From Isoetes taiwanensis (lineage: Eukaryota; Streptophyta; Lycopodiopsida; Isoetales; Isoetaceae), in assembly GCA_021234155.1 (NCBI GenBank), contig JAJEKV010000097.1:932001-996000 (forward strand): a stretch of 64,000 nt of DNA. Reading direction: 5' to 3'. Under the pieces are notes generated by a model. It worked only from the letters and a program-made list of their open reading frames with translations, did no database searches and was not told the origin of the DNA. Made by a program: the position numbers and the translations under genes. Every line of letters begins with the position of its first letter. Within the stretch, counting starts at the first letter, position 1. Positions 37,260 through 47,196 of the stretch are shown in pieces.

Positions 37260-38585
37260 TGGATATCTCCTAACAAACTCATCAGCCCAGGGTGATATAT
37301 TGGAATTGCACTTAACAAGTGCAAGAGTTGAGGATAGTAAACATAGAAGTTGAATGATAAATCATGTCTGAACAACATTGCTGGGCCTTGTGGAAGAGCC
37401 ACTCTTGAACTGCAGAGATCAAGCATTCTTGATCCCATGATGAAGAAATTCCATACAATCAACACCCAGCAGATTTGCATGAAGATCTTATCATTCAAGA
37501 GGATTAACCTTATCAGCAAAGGATTGAAGATGGGTTTCCTCACTACACAATTGATGAACAATGTAAAAAAATAGGGACACTGGATGTTACACCTTTTAAT
37601 TGGCAGCTTGATGGCGATTGGGAGAGATATAATCAGGTACTTCCAACCATACAAACTCAGATAGACTTATCCGATGCCTCGGGCTTTGGGGTCTACTTTG
37701 GCTGCTTCTTGGGCATTAATGACATTGGTTATATTCCTGACCCTTTCAGCCTCCCTCCTGATGAGCTCAAGAGATTTGTGTTTTCAGACATGTGAAAAAC
37801 AGGGTAGGGTATAACACACTTGGACATAAAGCAGTTGGCAAGCTAGTCAAGAATGGACTCAATTACAATAGAGCCATTAGCTAACTTCAAGCCTAACTGG
37901 ACAAAAGCTGGGGTACCGTGCAAGTGGCAAGGCTCTGAGTCTGCCTGATGCAAGCCATTGACATTGCAAGCAGAGTTATCACAAGGACGGGCACAGGGTT
38001 GGGTGCTGGCAGAGCCGAGCAACCCGTGGCGAACGAGGTGGACTAGCAAAGGTATAGCGGCGGCAGCCGGCTATAGCAGACATATAGCAGTTATAGCGGA
38101 CATATGGTGGCTATTATGGCACTAAAAGACAAACACGGAAGGAAAATAACCTAAAAAACGATCTTTATATGTTTTCTTTATACAGCACAAATAAGCATAC
38201 CATATGTTGCACATTGGACATATATACGCCTTAGAATTTGAAAATAAACACCTAGAACGTTTTTTTTACGCAATAGTTTGGGAATGTATAAAAATGTTTT
38301 GATTGGGCAATCTCTCGATAGGGCTTTTTAGGGGGTTTTAAGTGTCCTCTATGCAACGGTGTCAAAATCGCCTCGATCAGAACTCTAACAAAAAGTTATG
38401 GCTCTTGAGAGCAAGTGACAATTTTTAGCTCAAAACTTAACATTACTTCTAATTTTGCCTTCGCACTTCTCTTCCTAATTAGCCCCTATTCCACATAGGG
38501 TTAACTTAACAAACTAAACGGAATGCTCGCTATAAGCTATATCTTAACTAATTAGGGCATGGCCAGTGCTATGATGCGGTCTACC
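37260..38585. other. Unassigned region with an ATAGCGG-rich patch
   Basis: No supported gene. At 38050-38120 the motif (C)TATAGC(G/A)G(A)CATAT is repeated imperfectly at least four times. The rest is unassigned. Confidence 0.4.
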
Positions 38586-38590
38586 AAGAT

Positions 38591-38603
38591 CATGGCTCTG
38601 ATA
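38591..38603 (-). other. Primer-binding-site-like sequence (initiator tRNA-Met)
   Basis: On the minus strand it reads ATGATATCAGAGCCATG, close to the plant iMet PBS TGGTATCAGAGCC. It lies a few bases past a CA dinucleotide that could end an LTR. Confidence 0.5.
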
Positions 38604-38609
38604 TCATTG

Positions 38610-39960
38610 TGATGCTCCTCGAACTAATACACTGTTCCTTCGTTGAAATATGGGATATCCTCTTTCTTTTAGCAATACTATCGCCAAGAAAGGCCCTCCA
38701 TCTGAACTAGACCACTTATGATGGACAAATGTTCGAGCGAAGAACACGAAGGTGTCATTTGTCCCATGCTTTCTCTAGGATATCCTATACTGCAAAAGCG
38801 TACATACATGTTAAACCTAGCAATAATACATATAATAATATGCCACCATGAAGGGTGGCCTCATCATTAATAGGAACATCAACATTAAATATACAATGCA
38901 TCCTAGATGAGGGTTCCACCCGGGCCCAAACTTAAAGAGGGTCGACTGATGGTCAAGGTCTCCGGACAATAACAGACATAGTCATGTCAACGGAGTTGGC
39001 TGGCATAGAACATTGGCTAGGGTAGTCCACTCCATCCGCTCCTCATGTGCGTACTTTGCAGATGGGCAGGCCTTGGCGTGATTGTAGCCTTCCAAAGACG
39101 TAGTTTCATGGTATCACCCTATGAGACTACTCTAGGTTGCATCTCCATAATGAGGCAAGAATGGGACAAGTCCCTTCCCAGAGCACGATGGTTCCATGTG
39201 TGGCTAGAGGATTGTGGCAACACACCTCCATACCCGACTTAACCCCCCAAAATCCATAAGTCAAGCTCACCCATACCTATCGAGCCCAGGACGTCCTTTC
39301 GAGATGATACCTACAGCCTAGGGGATGTCAGACCCATACCTAGCCTACAGTCAGTGACCAACTATAGGCCTAGCACACTATGGGGACTCTACGATCAGCA
39401 AAGCCCCTACCTCCATACCACAATATAACATCCTCATCCAGGTGAGCTCTTCTGGCATAGGCCATATTTATTGAGTTTTATGGGATTCTAGCTACAAACA
39501 TCTATAGTCCTACTAGCTTTTAGGCCTCTACCCTCCCTTATCCCACAAACACAAGAGGTGCGGCAAAGAACTACCTTAAATCCATCCATATCTTCAAATT
39601 AAATATCAATATAAGATTATCTAATCACAAAGGGCTAATTCTTAATTTGAAACTCAACTGTCCATTCATATTAACTGGTGTCTTGGATAGACCCATTATC
39701 TCTCAAGTTCTTTATAATCTTTGGATGGAAGAAGCTCCCCTTGTCCTCCAAAGTCCCCCAAATCGATTTGGGGGCAAACTGGGTCCCAATTTAGGTGACC
39801 TTTCTTTAGCAACTACCTCTGGCCCAATCGATTTAGGCCAAGTGGCACTTGCCAGCTAAATTATTTCAAATTGATTGACATAATTAATTTCTAATTAACT
39901 AATTTTGCATAATTAGCTATTAAATTGTATTTAATTTAACATAGCTACCTTACTCGATTA
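38610..39960 (-). mobile_element. Probable 5' LTR of a decayed LTR retrotransposon
   Basis: About 1.35 kb without coding potential lies immediately upstream (minus-strand sense) of the PBS-like site and ends ...GAGCATCA. Its far boundary is uncertain: a TGTTGAATT-type start near 39955 is possible. No matching second LTR was found in the window, so the element is partial or recombined. Confidence 0.35.
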
Positions 39961-40084
39961 ATTAATCACATGAATAATTAATATACCATTAAATATTCAT
40001 GATGATGTATCACGTATTTGTATGTATTGCATATAAAATTCTTGAGACATATGAGACATGCTCATGGAAACGTCAGGCTAACCA

Positions 40085-40363
40085 TTTAGCAGTATTATTG
40101 GGGACCGCCAGGGTACCCCTTCTCTCCAACGCTGTTTAATCTTTACATTGATCAGTTGGAAAGTTGGCTTAAAAAAAATGAGGCATCGGACCGCAACTTT
40201 TGCACCAGCAGCTCATACACATTGACGATGTACACCTCTTAGCATACACCCGAAAGATATGCAGTGCCATCTAGATACCCTTGACACATTTTGCCAGGCC
40301 ACTGACATGCTTTAATCTGGTCAAGACCAAGGTGCTACTCGTCTCATCCTCACGTTAGCCAAG
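40085..40363 (+). mobile_element. LINE reverse-transcriptase fragment, left of the gypsy insertion
   Basis: In shifting frames it reads YPFSPTLFNLYIDQLESWL, then a relic of the YADD strand (YTxTMYTS / LLAYTRK), HLDTLDTFCQATDM and LVKTKVLL. These are the RT palm motifs of a non-LTR element. The coding sequence resumes at 47197, directly after the gypsy element, so both parts are one interrupted LINE. Confidence 0.7.
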
Positions 40364-41584
40364 TGTTACGGCTCAATGCCGGCTTGGGGGAGCGGCTCGG
40401 GTTCATGCATCGGGAAACCAAATATTTCTAAGACTTGCAATGTATCGGTAGTTTATTATCCCTTATGTTCCTAAGGTCTTGGGTTGGTAACTTAACTTAG
40501 TCTAGTATAATAAAACTTAGTCTAGGCAAAAATATCTTGTCATCGTATCAGGTCTTCCGGATCTGCACAAAAAAGGTTCGATTTGTCCAGAAAAAGGTCG
40601 AGCCAGGGATATTTCTGGCCGATCCTTAGATATTTGTGATCTACCGCCTTTTAGATAGCTATTTCCGGCCATTAAAGGGATATTCAGAAAATAGATGGAT
40701 TCAGCCTATAAATTAACGGATTTCATTCAATCTAGGATAGTAGACCAACTGTAAGCTGAAGCCAATCATCTGTTCTGCTTTAGCAATCCCTGTTTGAGTC
40801 TGCCTTCAGTGATTGTAATCCCTTGTGCAAGAATATAACAGGATAACGATTTCCTGCTGAAAGTCCGAGCCTGGTTGGGTGGCTAACAGTCTCCTAAAGA
40901 TTGGAGAGTGTTTTTATTTCTTTATTTCGTGTTGTTTTTCCGTTTCCAAACCAGGGAATAAATTACTAATCGCATATTTCTTATTAGCCAGAATGACTTT
41001 AGCTAAACTTGTTCGATATTAATCCCAAAACTTTCTGTGGTTTAGCTAAACTCTACACATTTTTCCTCTTATACTTTCTAGCGTTTAGCTAAACTAACCC
41101 AAACATCATCCCAAAAATTTCTATCGTGTGCCCAACAGAAAATATTAAGCCAAATTACTTTACCTTTTTTCAATTGTTTCCACTTATTTTAGTCATTTTC
41201 TTTGTGAAAACATTCTAAAATAATGCTAACTAGCAAAGTCTAGGACTCAAATTAATTCATAATGCTAGAAACTAAACTACTATTCATATATTTCATATAA
41301 ACTAGAATGATGTTAGCTAAACTAGCCCTAAATTCATTCTAAAAGTTTCTATGTTTTGGCTAAACAATACAAAATTTCACTCTCTTACTTTCTAGCGTTT
41401 GGCTAAAGAGCTCCAAGGTTGGTGCAGTCCCGAAAAAAGTGAAGCTAAAATTATTATTTTTTCCCAATTTTTTCCATTTACTTTAGCCAATTTTTTTTGA
41501 AAATGTGCTGAAAAATCGTCAAATAGCTAAGTTTAGCCCTTAAATTATTCCATGCAAACTGTAGTGTTTTCTTTAGTTGTATCA
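40364..41584 (+). repeat. 5' LTR (1221 bp including a 603-bp extra segment)
   Basis: It aligns with the 3' LTR throughout except for two structural differences. It has the 603-bp segment at 40952-41554 plus one CAAAC, and it has 8 bp where the 3' LTR has 60 bp (around 40525; 3' LTR 46679-46738). Together these account exactly for the 1221 versus 665 bp lengths. Confidence 0.93.
40947..41559. mobile_element. 603-bp segment in the 5' LTR flanked by CAAAC; candidate MITE
   Basis: Absent from the 3' LTR. The direct repeat CAAAC flanks it (40947-40951 and 41555-41559). Its ends are imperfect inverted repeats (CAGGGAATAAATTA at the left; TAAATTATTCCATG at the right). Internally it is two diverged direct repeats of about 315 bp, starting AGAATGA at about 40990 and 41305, each with TACTTTCTAGCGTTTxGCTAA. 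Either a small DNA element inserted in the 5' LTR, or the 3' LTR lost it through CAAAC microhomology. Confidence 0.6.
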
Positions 41585-41587
41585 AGT

Positions 41588-41599
41588 TGGTATCAGAGC
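41588..41599 (+). other. Primer binding site, initiator tRNA-Met
   Basis: TGGTATCAGAGC lies three bases after the 5' LTR. It matches the 3' end of plant initiator tRNA-Met as used by most plant LTR retrotransposons. Confidence 0.93.
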
Positions 41600-41629
41600 C
41601 AGTCCGCTCTCGAACCTGTGACTGTGACG

Positions 41630-43354
41630 ATGGCACACCGTTACAACATCTCTGAAGAGCAATATCAGCAGGCCTTAAGGACTGCCGATTTTATCGCTAC
41701 GCAGATAACACTGCCACAGCCTACACCCCCAGAAGATTATCAGTACAAATTAGAGCAGATTGCTCTATTTTATGGTTTTCTTCCCAGTAATGCCCAGCCA
41801 CCTCCATTACCCAGAGACCCTCCACCTGCTCATCCACCACCACCTGAAAATCCGCCGCCAGAGACTGGCAACCCAGAGCCTCTGAAGACTACTGAAACTG
41901 ATATGCCAACTAAAAGGGATAAGGCTCCTAAATGGTTGGAAAAAGTTGATCTGCCATACTTTACTGGCGGAGCGTCCGTTAAGCCAATGCAAGTAATAAG
42001 TTTCCTGGGGATATGGGAAAAGTTCTTTGAGAGAGTTAATGCGACCGAACAAGAGAAACTGCAAGCCATAGACACCTATTTAGATGAACAAGCTCAAGTT
42101 TGGTGGCAAGGTCGCAGATTGATGCAGCCTGAAGTTAACTCATGGGCAGTTTTCCGTAGTGCATTCGAAGCCCACTATTTGCCAGCAAACTATTACAGGA
42201 TATTGCAAAAAGAATGGGATCTTGTCAAACAGGATGATGGTGAAATAGTGTCCGAATATTACATGAAATTTAGTCATCTAGGTTCACAAGTTAGGAACTT
42301 GGGTGAACACGAACTCTTAAGGAAGTTTGTGAATGGGTTAAGGGAGGACATATTTGCAGAGTTAGATCTTATTGAGCCAGTCAATATGGAAGATGCAATT
42401 AAGAAAGCAGGAGCTGCAGAACGAAAGTTGAACCCCAAGGCTCGTAAGTTAGTTATATGGGAAGGAGCACCTTCTCGTAAACTAAAAAGACCAAAGCGTG
42501 AAAAATTTGAAAATAGAAGAGATAAGAAAAATAAAAGGGGCCGTGAAGAGCGTAAGACCAGGTTCAATGGGAGGAATGGAGAACGCTCTAATAATGGACA
42601 AAAGACCAAACAGGAGCAGAGTAAAGGGCCAAAGACTGGATGTTACAATTGTGGAGGTCCGCATTATCAATCCAACTGCCCAAAGAATACAGCTCCGGCA
42701 GATAAAAATACAAAGAAAGTACAGTTTAAAGAGCCGCCGCCTAAGGAAAGGCAAGTTGCTCAATCGCACCATGTGGAAGACAGACCAGAAACTTCCAGGG
42801 AAGGTGAAGAGAGAAATAAGGGAAAGCTTGCAGCTATTGAGCAAGAAAAAGGAAGACTGCAAATCGCATACCTAAAGAATTTGTCAGAAGACGATACAGG
42901 GCCTTCAGAAGCATGGTTGTTTAAGATGAAAGGTTCAGTAAAAGGTCAAGAGGTGACCGTTTTACTTGATGATGGTTCAACACATGACTTTATTTCGCAG
43001 GACTTGGTGTATAAATTAGGATTACCTATTTGTGATTTGCAAACGAAAATCATAGTTGTGCAGGGTTTGAAAGGTCTTAGGAACCAGTGTGATAAATATG
43101 TGGTAGCTCCCATCCAAATAGGGCAGTATTCTGAAGAAAGAGTTTTGATTATGGCCCCTCTAGGAACGCTGGATGTGATATTAGGAATTGGATGGCGAGA
43201 ACAGTATGATGCCCGACCTAATTATAGGGAAAAGACAGTAACTATAATGGTTGAAGGGCAACTCTTGAAGCTGTGTACAGATTCCACATCTCAAGCTGAA
43301 CCCCTACTGAAGTTAATACAAGGTGAAAATGAATCGCATTTTTTATTTACTTGA
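41630..43354 (+). CDS. gag: Retrotransposon Gag-protease, intact frame
   Basis: The start is the first ATG after the PBS (41630), giving about 575 residues; an upstream in-frame ATG lies in the LTR. Order: a Pro-rich segment (about 60-95), the Retrotrans_gag helical domain (about 110-270; LPYFTGGASVKPMQVISFL, WWQGRR, FRSAFEAHYLP, FVNGLREDIFAEL), a basic linker, a zinc knuckle CYNCGGPHYQSNC (CX2CX3HX4C, common in plant gypsy), then a retropepsin domain (VLLDDGSTHDFISQDLV). The active-site triad is D-D-G, where the family has D-S-G or D-T-G, which would probably impair cleavage. The frame ends before RT; pol follows only as broken pieces. Confidence 0.92.
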   Translation: MAHRYNISEEQYQQALRTADFIATQITLPQPTPPEDYQYKLEQIALFYGFLPSNAQPPPLPRDPPPAHPPPPENPPPETGNPEPLKTTETDMPTKRDKAPKWLEKVDLPYFTGGASVKPMQVISFLGIWEKFFERVNATEQEKLQAIDTYLDEQAQVWWQGRRLMQPEVNSWAVFRSAFEAHYLPANYYRILQKEWDLVKQDDGEIVSEYYMKFSHLGSQVRNLGEHELLRKFVNGLREDIFAELDLIEPVNMEDAIKKAGAAERKLNPKARKLVIWEGAPSRKLKRPKREKFENRRDKKNKRGREERKTRFNGRNGERSNNGQKTKQEQSKGPKTGCYNCGGPHYQSNCPKNTAPADKNTKKVQFKEPPPKERQVAQSHHVEDRPETSREGEERNKGKLAAIEQEKGRLQIAYLKNLSEDDTGPSEAWLFKMKGSVKGQEVTVLLDDGSTHDFISQDLVYKLGLPICDLQTKIIVVQGLKGLRNQCDKYVVAPIQIGQYSEERVLIMAPLGTLDVILGIGWREQYDARPNYREKTVTIMVEGQLLKLCTDSTSQAEPLLKLIQGENESHFLFT

Positions 43355-43499
43355 GAAATTTCGATCCACCATCACGTGTGCCTCTCGAAAGTTGTACGCT
43401 TTTTCTCGAGATAATTCGACGATCTTTTTAAGGATGAGGAAACTTTAGATCTACCCCCTCATCGTCCTGAGGATCATGCAATACAGTTGCAAGAAAACG

Positions 43500-44460
43500 C
43501 TTAACCTCCAAATAGGGCACCTTATAGAGTCACATTTCAAAAAAATTAGAGCTTGAGAAACAGATAGCAGAGATGTTAGAGCTAAACCTAATACGCCAAG
43601 TTGTTCACCTTTTTACGCACCTGGCCATCCTTATCAAAAAGAAAGATAAAGGATATATCGGATGTGCGTGGATTATAGAGCTCTCAATAAGTTGATCGTT
43701 AAAGATAAATTTCAAAGCATCTGTATTGATGATTTATTTGATGAGTTACGAGGTGCCCGTGATATTTAGCAAAATTGACTTGAAAGCGTGGATATCATCA
43801 AACGAATAAAGGAAGAAGACATTGGTAAAAACGGCATTCGTAATCGACTTTGGTCACTATGAGTTTCGTGGTAATGCCTTTTGGTCCGACCAATGCCCCC
43901 GACAACTTTTGTCGCCTCATGGGAAGAGTTTTAGCTCCCCGCACTAGGAAGAAGTGTTGTAGTCTTCTTTGATGATATACTTATATATAGTAGAACTATT
44001 GAGGAGCATAAGCAAAGACCTTCAATGTGTTTTTGACCTTCGAGGCAAAATAAGTTGTTTATTAATGAGTCCAAAAGGTGTTCTTTATGCAAGAAGTTGG
44101 ATATTTAGGTCATATCATATCCAAAGAAGGCATACCGGATGGATCCCTAAAAGATTAGGGTTATTATTGATTGGCCTCGGCCTTAAAAATCTCAAAGACT
44201 TACGATCTTTTGTACAGCTTATATCAAGATTTGTGAAGGATTTTGCATAAGTAACCCTTCCTCTCAAGAAGTTTCTAAAAAAGGACACACCCTTTATCTA
44301 GAATCCGTATTTAGGAAGCCTTCCGAACTCAAGGAGAATATGGCAATTGAACCAAGATTAGTGCTACCTAACCGAATAAGTCTTTTACGCTTTTGTTCCG
44401 ATGCAAGTGGAAATGCTATCGGCGGCAAAGATTTATGCAAGATGGACATCCCTTAGCCTA
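43500..44460 (+). pseudogene. pol: Gypsy reverse transcriptase and RNase H start, heavily decayed
   Basis: Recognisable pieces in several frames: CVDYRALNKLIVKD, SKIDLKA, FGPTNAPDNF and VVFFDDILIYS, the RT active-site strand (F-x-D-D form, usual in plant gypsy). A stop follows SLL near 43960 and frameshifts occur every 50-150 bp. The end passes into the RNase H region (DASGNAIGG near 44400). Confidence 0.8.
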
Positions 44461-45605
44461 TGTCACCGAATGCTCAAGCCTTTGGAGCAAAAAGTATAGA
44501 ACATATGAAAAGGAACCGGATTGCCTTAGTTCATGCGCTTAAGAAGTGGAGACATTATCTTATGGAATCCAAGTTTGTGGCTCGTTTTGATCAGCAAAGC
44601 TTGAAACATATACAAACACAGGATATTATCAATGCGCGGCAATTAAAGACCATTGACACTATAAAAGATTTTGAAGGGATGCAGCTTGAATATAAGCCTG
44701 GGAAGGAGAACCAGGTTGCAGATGCATTAAGCCGGATAAATATTCAAGCTATATCTGTAGCAGAATTTGTTGATTTGGAACCAATGAAAGAAGAGTATAT
44801 GAATGACTCCTCCTTTGCTACTCCATATACACAGGTACAAAAGGATGAAAGAGATCCTTTATCAGAGTATAGAATCCATAATGGATTATTATTCTATCGA
44901 AATCGTACTTGTGTTACACAAGCATATAGGTTGAAGGTTATACAGGAATGTCATGAACCTCCATACTCTGGTCATAGAGGAATTCAAGCTACTTTGGCAA
45001 CTGTTAAATGACGTTTCTATTGGCCAAAGCTTGAAAGAGATGTAAGAAAATATGTCGAAGCATGTCTTATTTGTCAACAAATAAAAGCTTCTACTGGTAA
45101 GCCTGCCGGATTAGTACAACCTTTGCCTATTCCCGAAAAACCATGGAAGTATATTACCATGGATTTTATTCAAGGGTTACCAAAGACTGTCCACAAGAAT
45201 GATCAAATTTGGACAGTGGTAGACAGGTTGTCTAAACAGGTTCATTTTATTCCTTGTAAATCTAGCATGACTGCTCCGCAAGCAAGCAAGATTTTCTTAA
45301 AGGAGATATTTAAGATCCATGGAATGCCAGATGCAATCATAACAGATAGGGATCCCCTATTCTGTAGCAAATTCTGGGGTGGACTTATGAAAAACTTAGG
45401 CACGACCCTAAAGTTTTCCACCGCTTATCATCCTCAGACGGATGGACAGACTGAGGTGGTAAATCGAGTTATTGAAGATATGCTGAGATCTTATGTTGTT
45501 GAAAGGAAAAGCCAATGGGAAGAATATCTTTATCTCTTAGAGTTTGCCTATAATAACACGGTGCACTCAGTTACCCAAAGAACTCCTTTTGAGGTAGTAT
45601 ACTGA
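44460..45605 (+). pseudogene. pol: Gypsy RNase H end and integrase, one nonsense codon
   Basis: The frame 44460-45011 covers the RNase H end (KENQVADALSRIN) and the start of the integrase zinc-binding region (YSGHRGIQATLATVK). A TGA follows at 45009-45011, then CLICQQIKAS and the catalytic core. The core keeps Asp in ITMDFIQGLP, Asp in AIITDRDPLFCSKFW and Glu in YHPQTDGQTEVVNR, so the D,D-35-E triad is intact. The frame 45123-45605 ends in TPFEVVY followed by TGA. Confidence 0.88.
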
Positions 45606-45611
45606 TATTCT

Positions 45612-46235
45612 TTGAATCCCCACCGCGGCTTGGAGGAGAAGTATCACGCGCTCGATGAAGCCACAAATGTACTTTGCAGATATCTTGCGAGAGGTAAAGG
45701 CACGAATCCAGAAAAGCCAGGAATTAATGGCTTCCAAACTTGCAAAGAAACGGAAAAAGGTTGTTTACAAAAAAGATCAATGGGTTTGGATTCATCTGCC
45801 CAAAAAGCGCCCCTCACAAGCAAGATGGGTAACCCCAGATGTAAAACCGCACCTAGGTATTACGGTCCATTCCAAGTTGACGATAAAGTCGGTGAGAATG
45901 CTTATCGTTTACATTTATATGGGAAATGGACTAACTTGCACCCAGTTTTTAATGTGGGAATACTGAAGCCCTATAAGGGAAGTGAAATTTCTCCTGAGAT
46001 TTTGCAGAGAATGGAACAATCAGAACCTCCCAATATCAAGGGAGACGAAGAAGTGCTGGAACCGGAGAAAATATTGACACACCAAGATAAAGAGACTAGG
46101 AGTTCCTCTTATCGGCGGTATCTCGTGAAATTTAAATTTCATCCGGCCCAACCGATCTTTGTATGGTATTCTAAGATTCAATTGAAAGAATACAATTCCT
46201 TGGTGGAAGAATATGAAAGAACTTTGCAAGAATAG
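45612..46235 (+). pseudogene. pol: Gypsy integrase C-terminus with chromodomain-like tail
   Basis: After a frameshift in its first third the frame reads PRYYGPFQVDDKVGENAYRL and NLHPVFNVGILKPYKG, the GPF/Y-type module of chromoviral integrases. It then gives EEVLEPEKILTHQDK...YRRYLVKFKFHPAQPIFVW, which aligns with a divergent chromodomain. Such domains guide insertion into marked chromatin. Confidence 0.75.
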
Positions 46236-46511
46236 TACGCAAAGTTCCCAAACTTTAAAACTTTATATTTGGAATTCCATATTATTATTATAATTGCAAT
46301 TGCTTTATTTGAATATTTAAGTACTGCTATGCATAGTATTACTAAACTCTTTACTAACGATTGTAAAGATGTTAAGACCTCTAACTGACTTGAGGTCATC
46401 CCTAACGGAAAAGGGAATAAAAGACCTCTAAAGGAACTGAGGCTATAGAATATCCTTAAAGGAATTAGGATAGACAATTTTTCCCTCAAGGTTAACGTGG
46501 ATGTTTAACCT

Positions 46512-46525
46512 CGGGAAGGGAAGGA
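46512..46525 (+). other. Polypurine tract
   Basis: CGGGAAGGGAAGGA lies directly before the 3' LTR, as required for plus-strand DNA priming. Confidence 0.85.
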
Positions 46526-46526
46526 T

Positions 46527-47191
46527 TGTTACGGCTCAATGCCGGCTTGGGGGAGCGGCTCGGGTTCATGCATCGGGAAACCAAATATTTCTAAGACTTG
46601 CAATGTATCGGTAGTTTATTATCCCTTATGTTCCTAAGGTCTTGGGTTGGTAACTTAACTTAGTCTAGTATAATAAAACCATTGGGTATTATTAAATTAA
46701 AATGTTAAGGAGGCTGATAACGGGTCGCGGAACCGTTAAGGCAAAAATATCTTGTCATCGTATCAGGTCTTCCGGATCTGCATAAAAAAGGTTCGATTTG
46801 TCCAGAAAAAGGTCGAGCTAGGGATATTCCTGGCCGATCCTTAGATATTTGTGATCTACCGCCTTTTAGATAGCTATTTCCGGTCATTAAAGGGATATTC
46901 AGAAAATAGATGGATTCGGCCTATAAATTAACGGATTTCATTCAATCTAGGATAGTAAACCAACTGTAAGCTGAAGCCAATCATCTGTTCTGCCTTAGCC
47001 ATCCCTGTTTGAGTCTGCCTTCAGTGATTGTAATCCCTTGTGCAAGAATATAACAGGATAACGATTTCCTGCTGAAAGTCCGAGCCCGGTTGGGTGGCTA
47101 ACAGTCTCCTAAAGATTGGAGAGTGTTTTTATTTCTTTATTTCGTGTTGTTTTCCCGTTTCCAAACTGTAGTGTTTTCTTTAGTTGTATCA
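46527..47191 (+). repeat. 3' LTR (665 bp)
   Basis: Starts TGTTACGG and ends GTATCA. It lacks the 603-bp segment of the 5' LTR and has 60 bp (46679-46738) where the 5' LTR has 8 bp. Other differences are scattered substitutions. Confidence 0.95.
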
Positions 47192-47196
47192 CCAAG

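Larger units (their letters stand above)
40364..47191 (+). mobile_element. Ty3/gypsy LTR retrotransposon, 6.8 kb, with CCAAG target-site duplication
   Basis: LTRs start TGTTACGG and end GTATCA. CCAAG flanks the element at 40359-40363 and 47192-47196. The internal order is PBS, gag with zinc knuckle, protease, RT, RNase H, integrase, chromodomain-like C-terminus, PPT, which is the Ty3/gypsy order. Gag-protease is intact but RT is riddled with frameshifts and stops, so it is not autonomous. It sits inside an older LINE. Confidence 0.96.

Noticed and set aside
42274-42862. Frames on the minus strand opposite gag
   Set aside because: Antisense shadows of the Gag basic linker.
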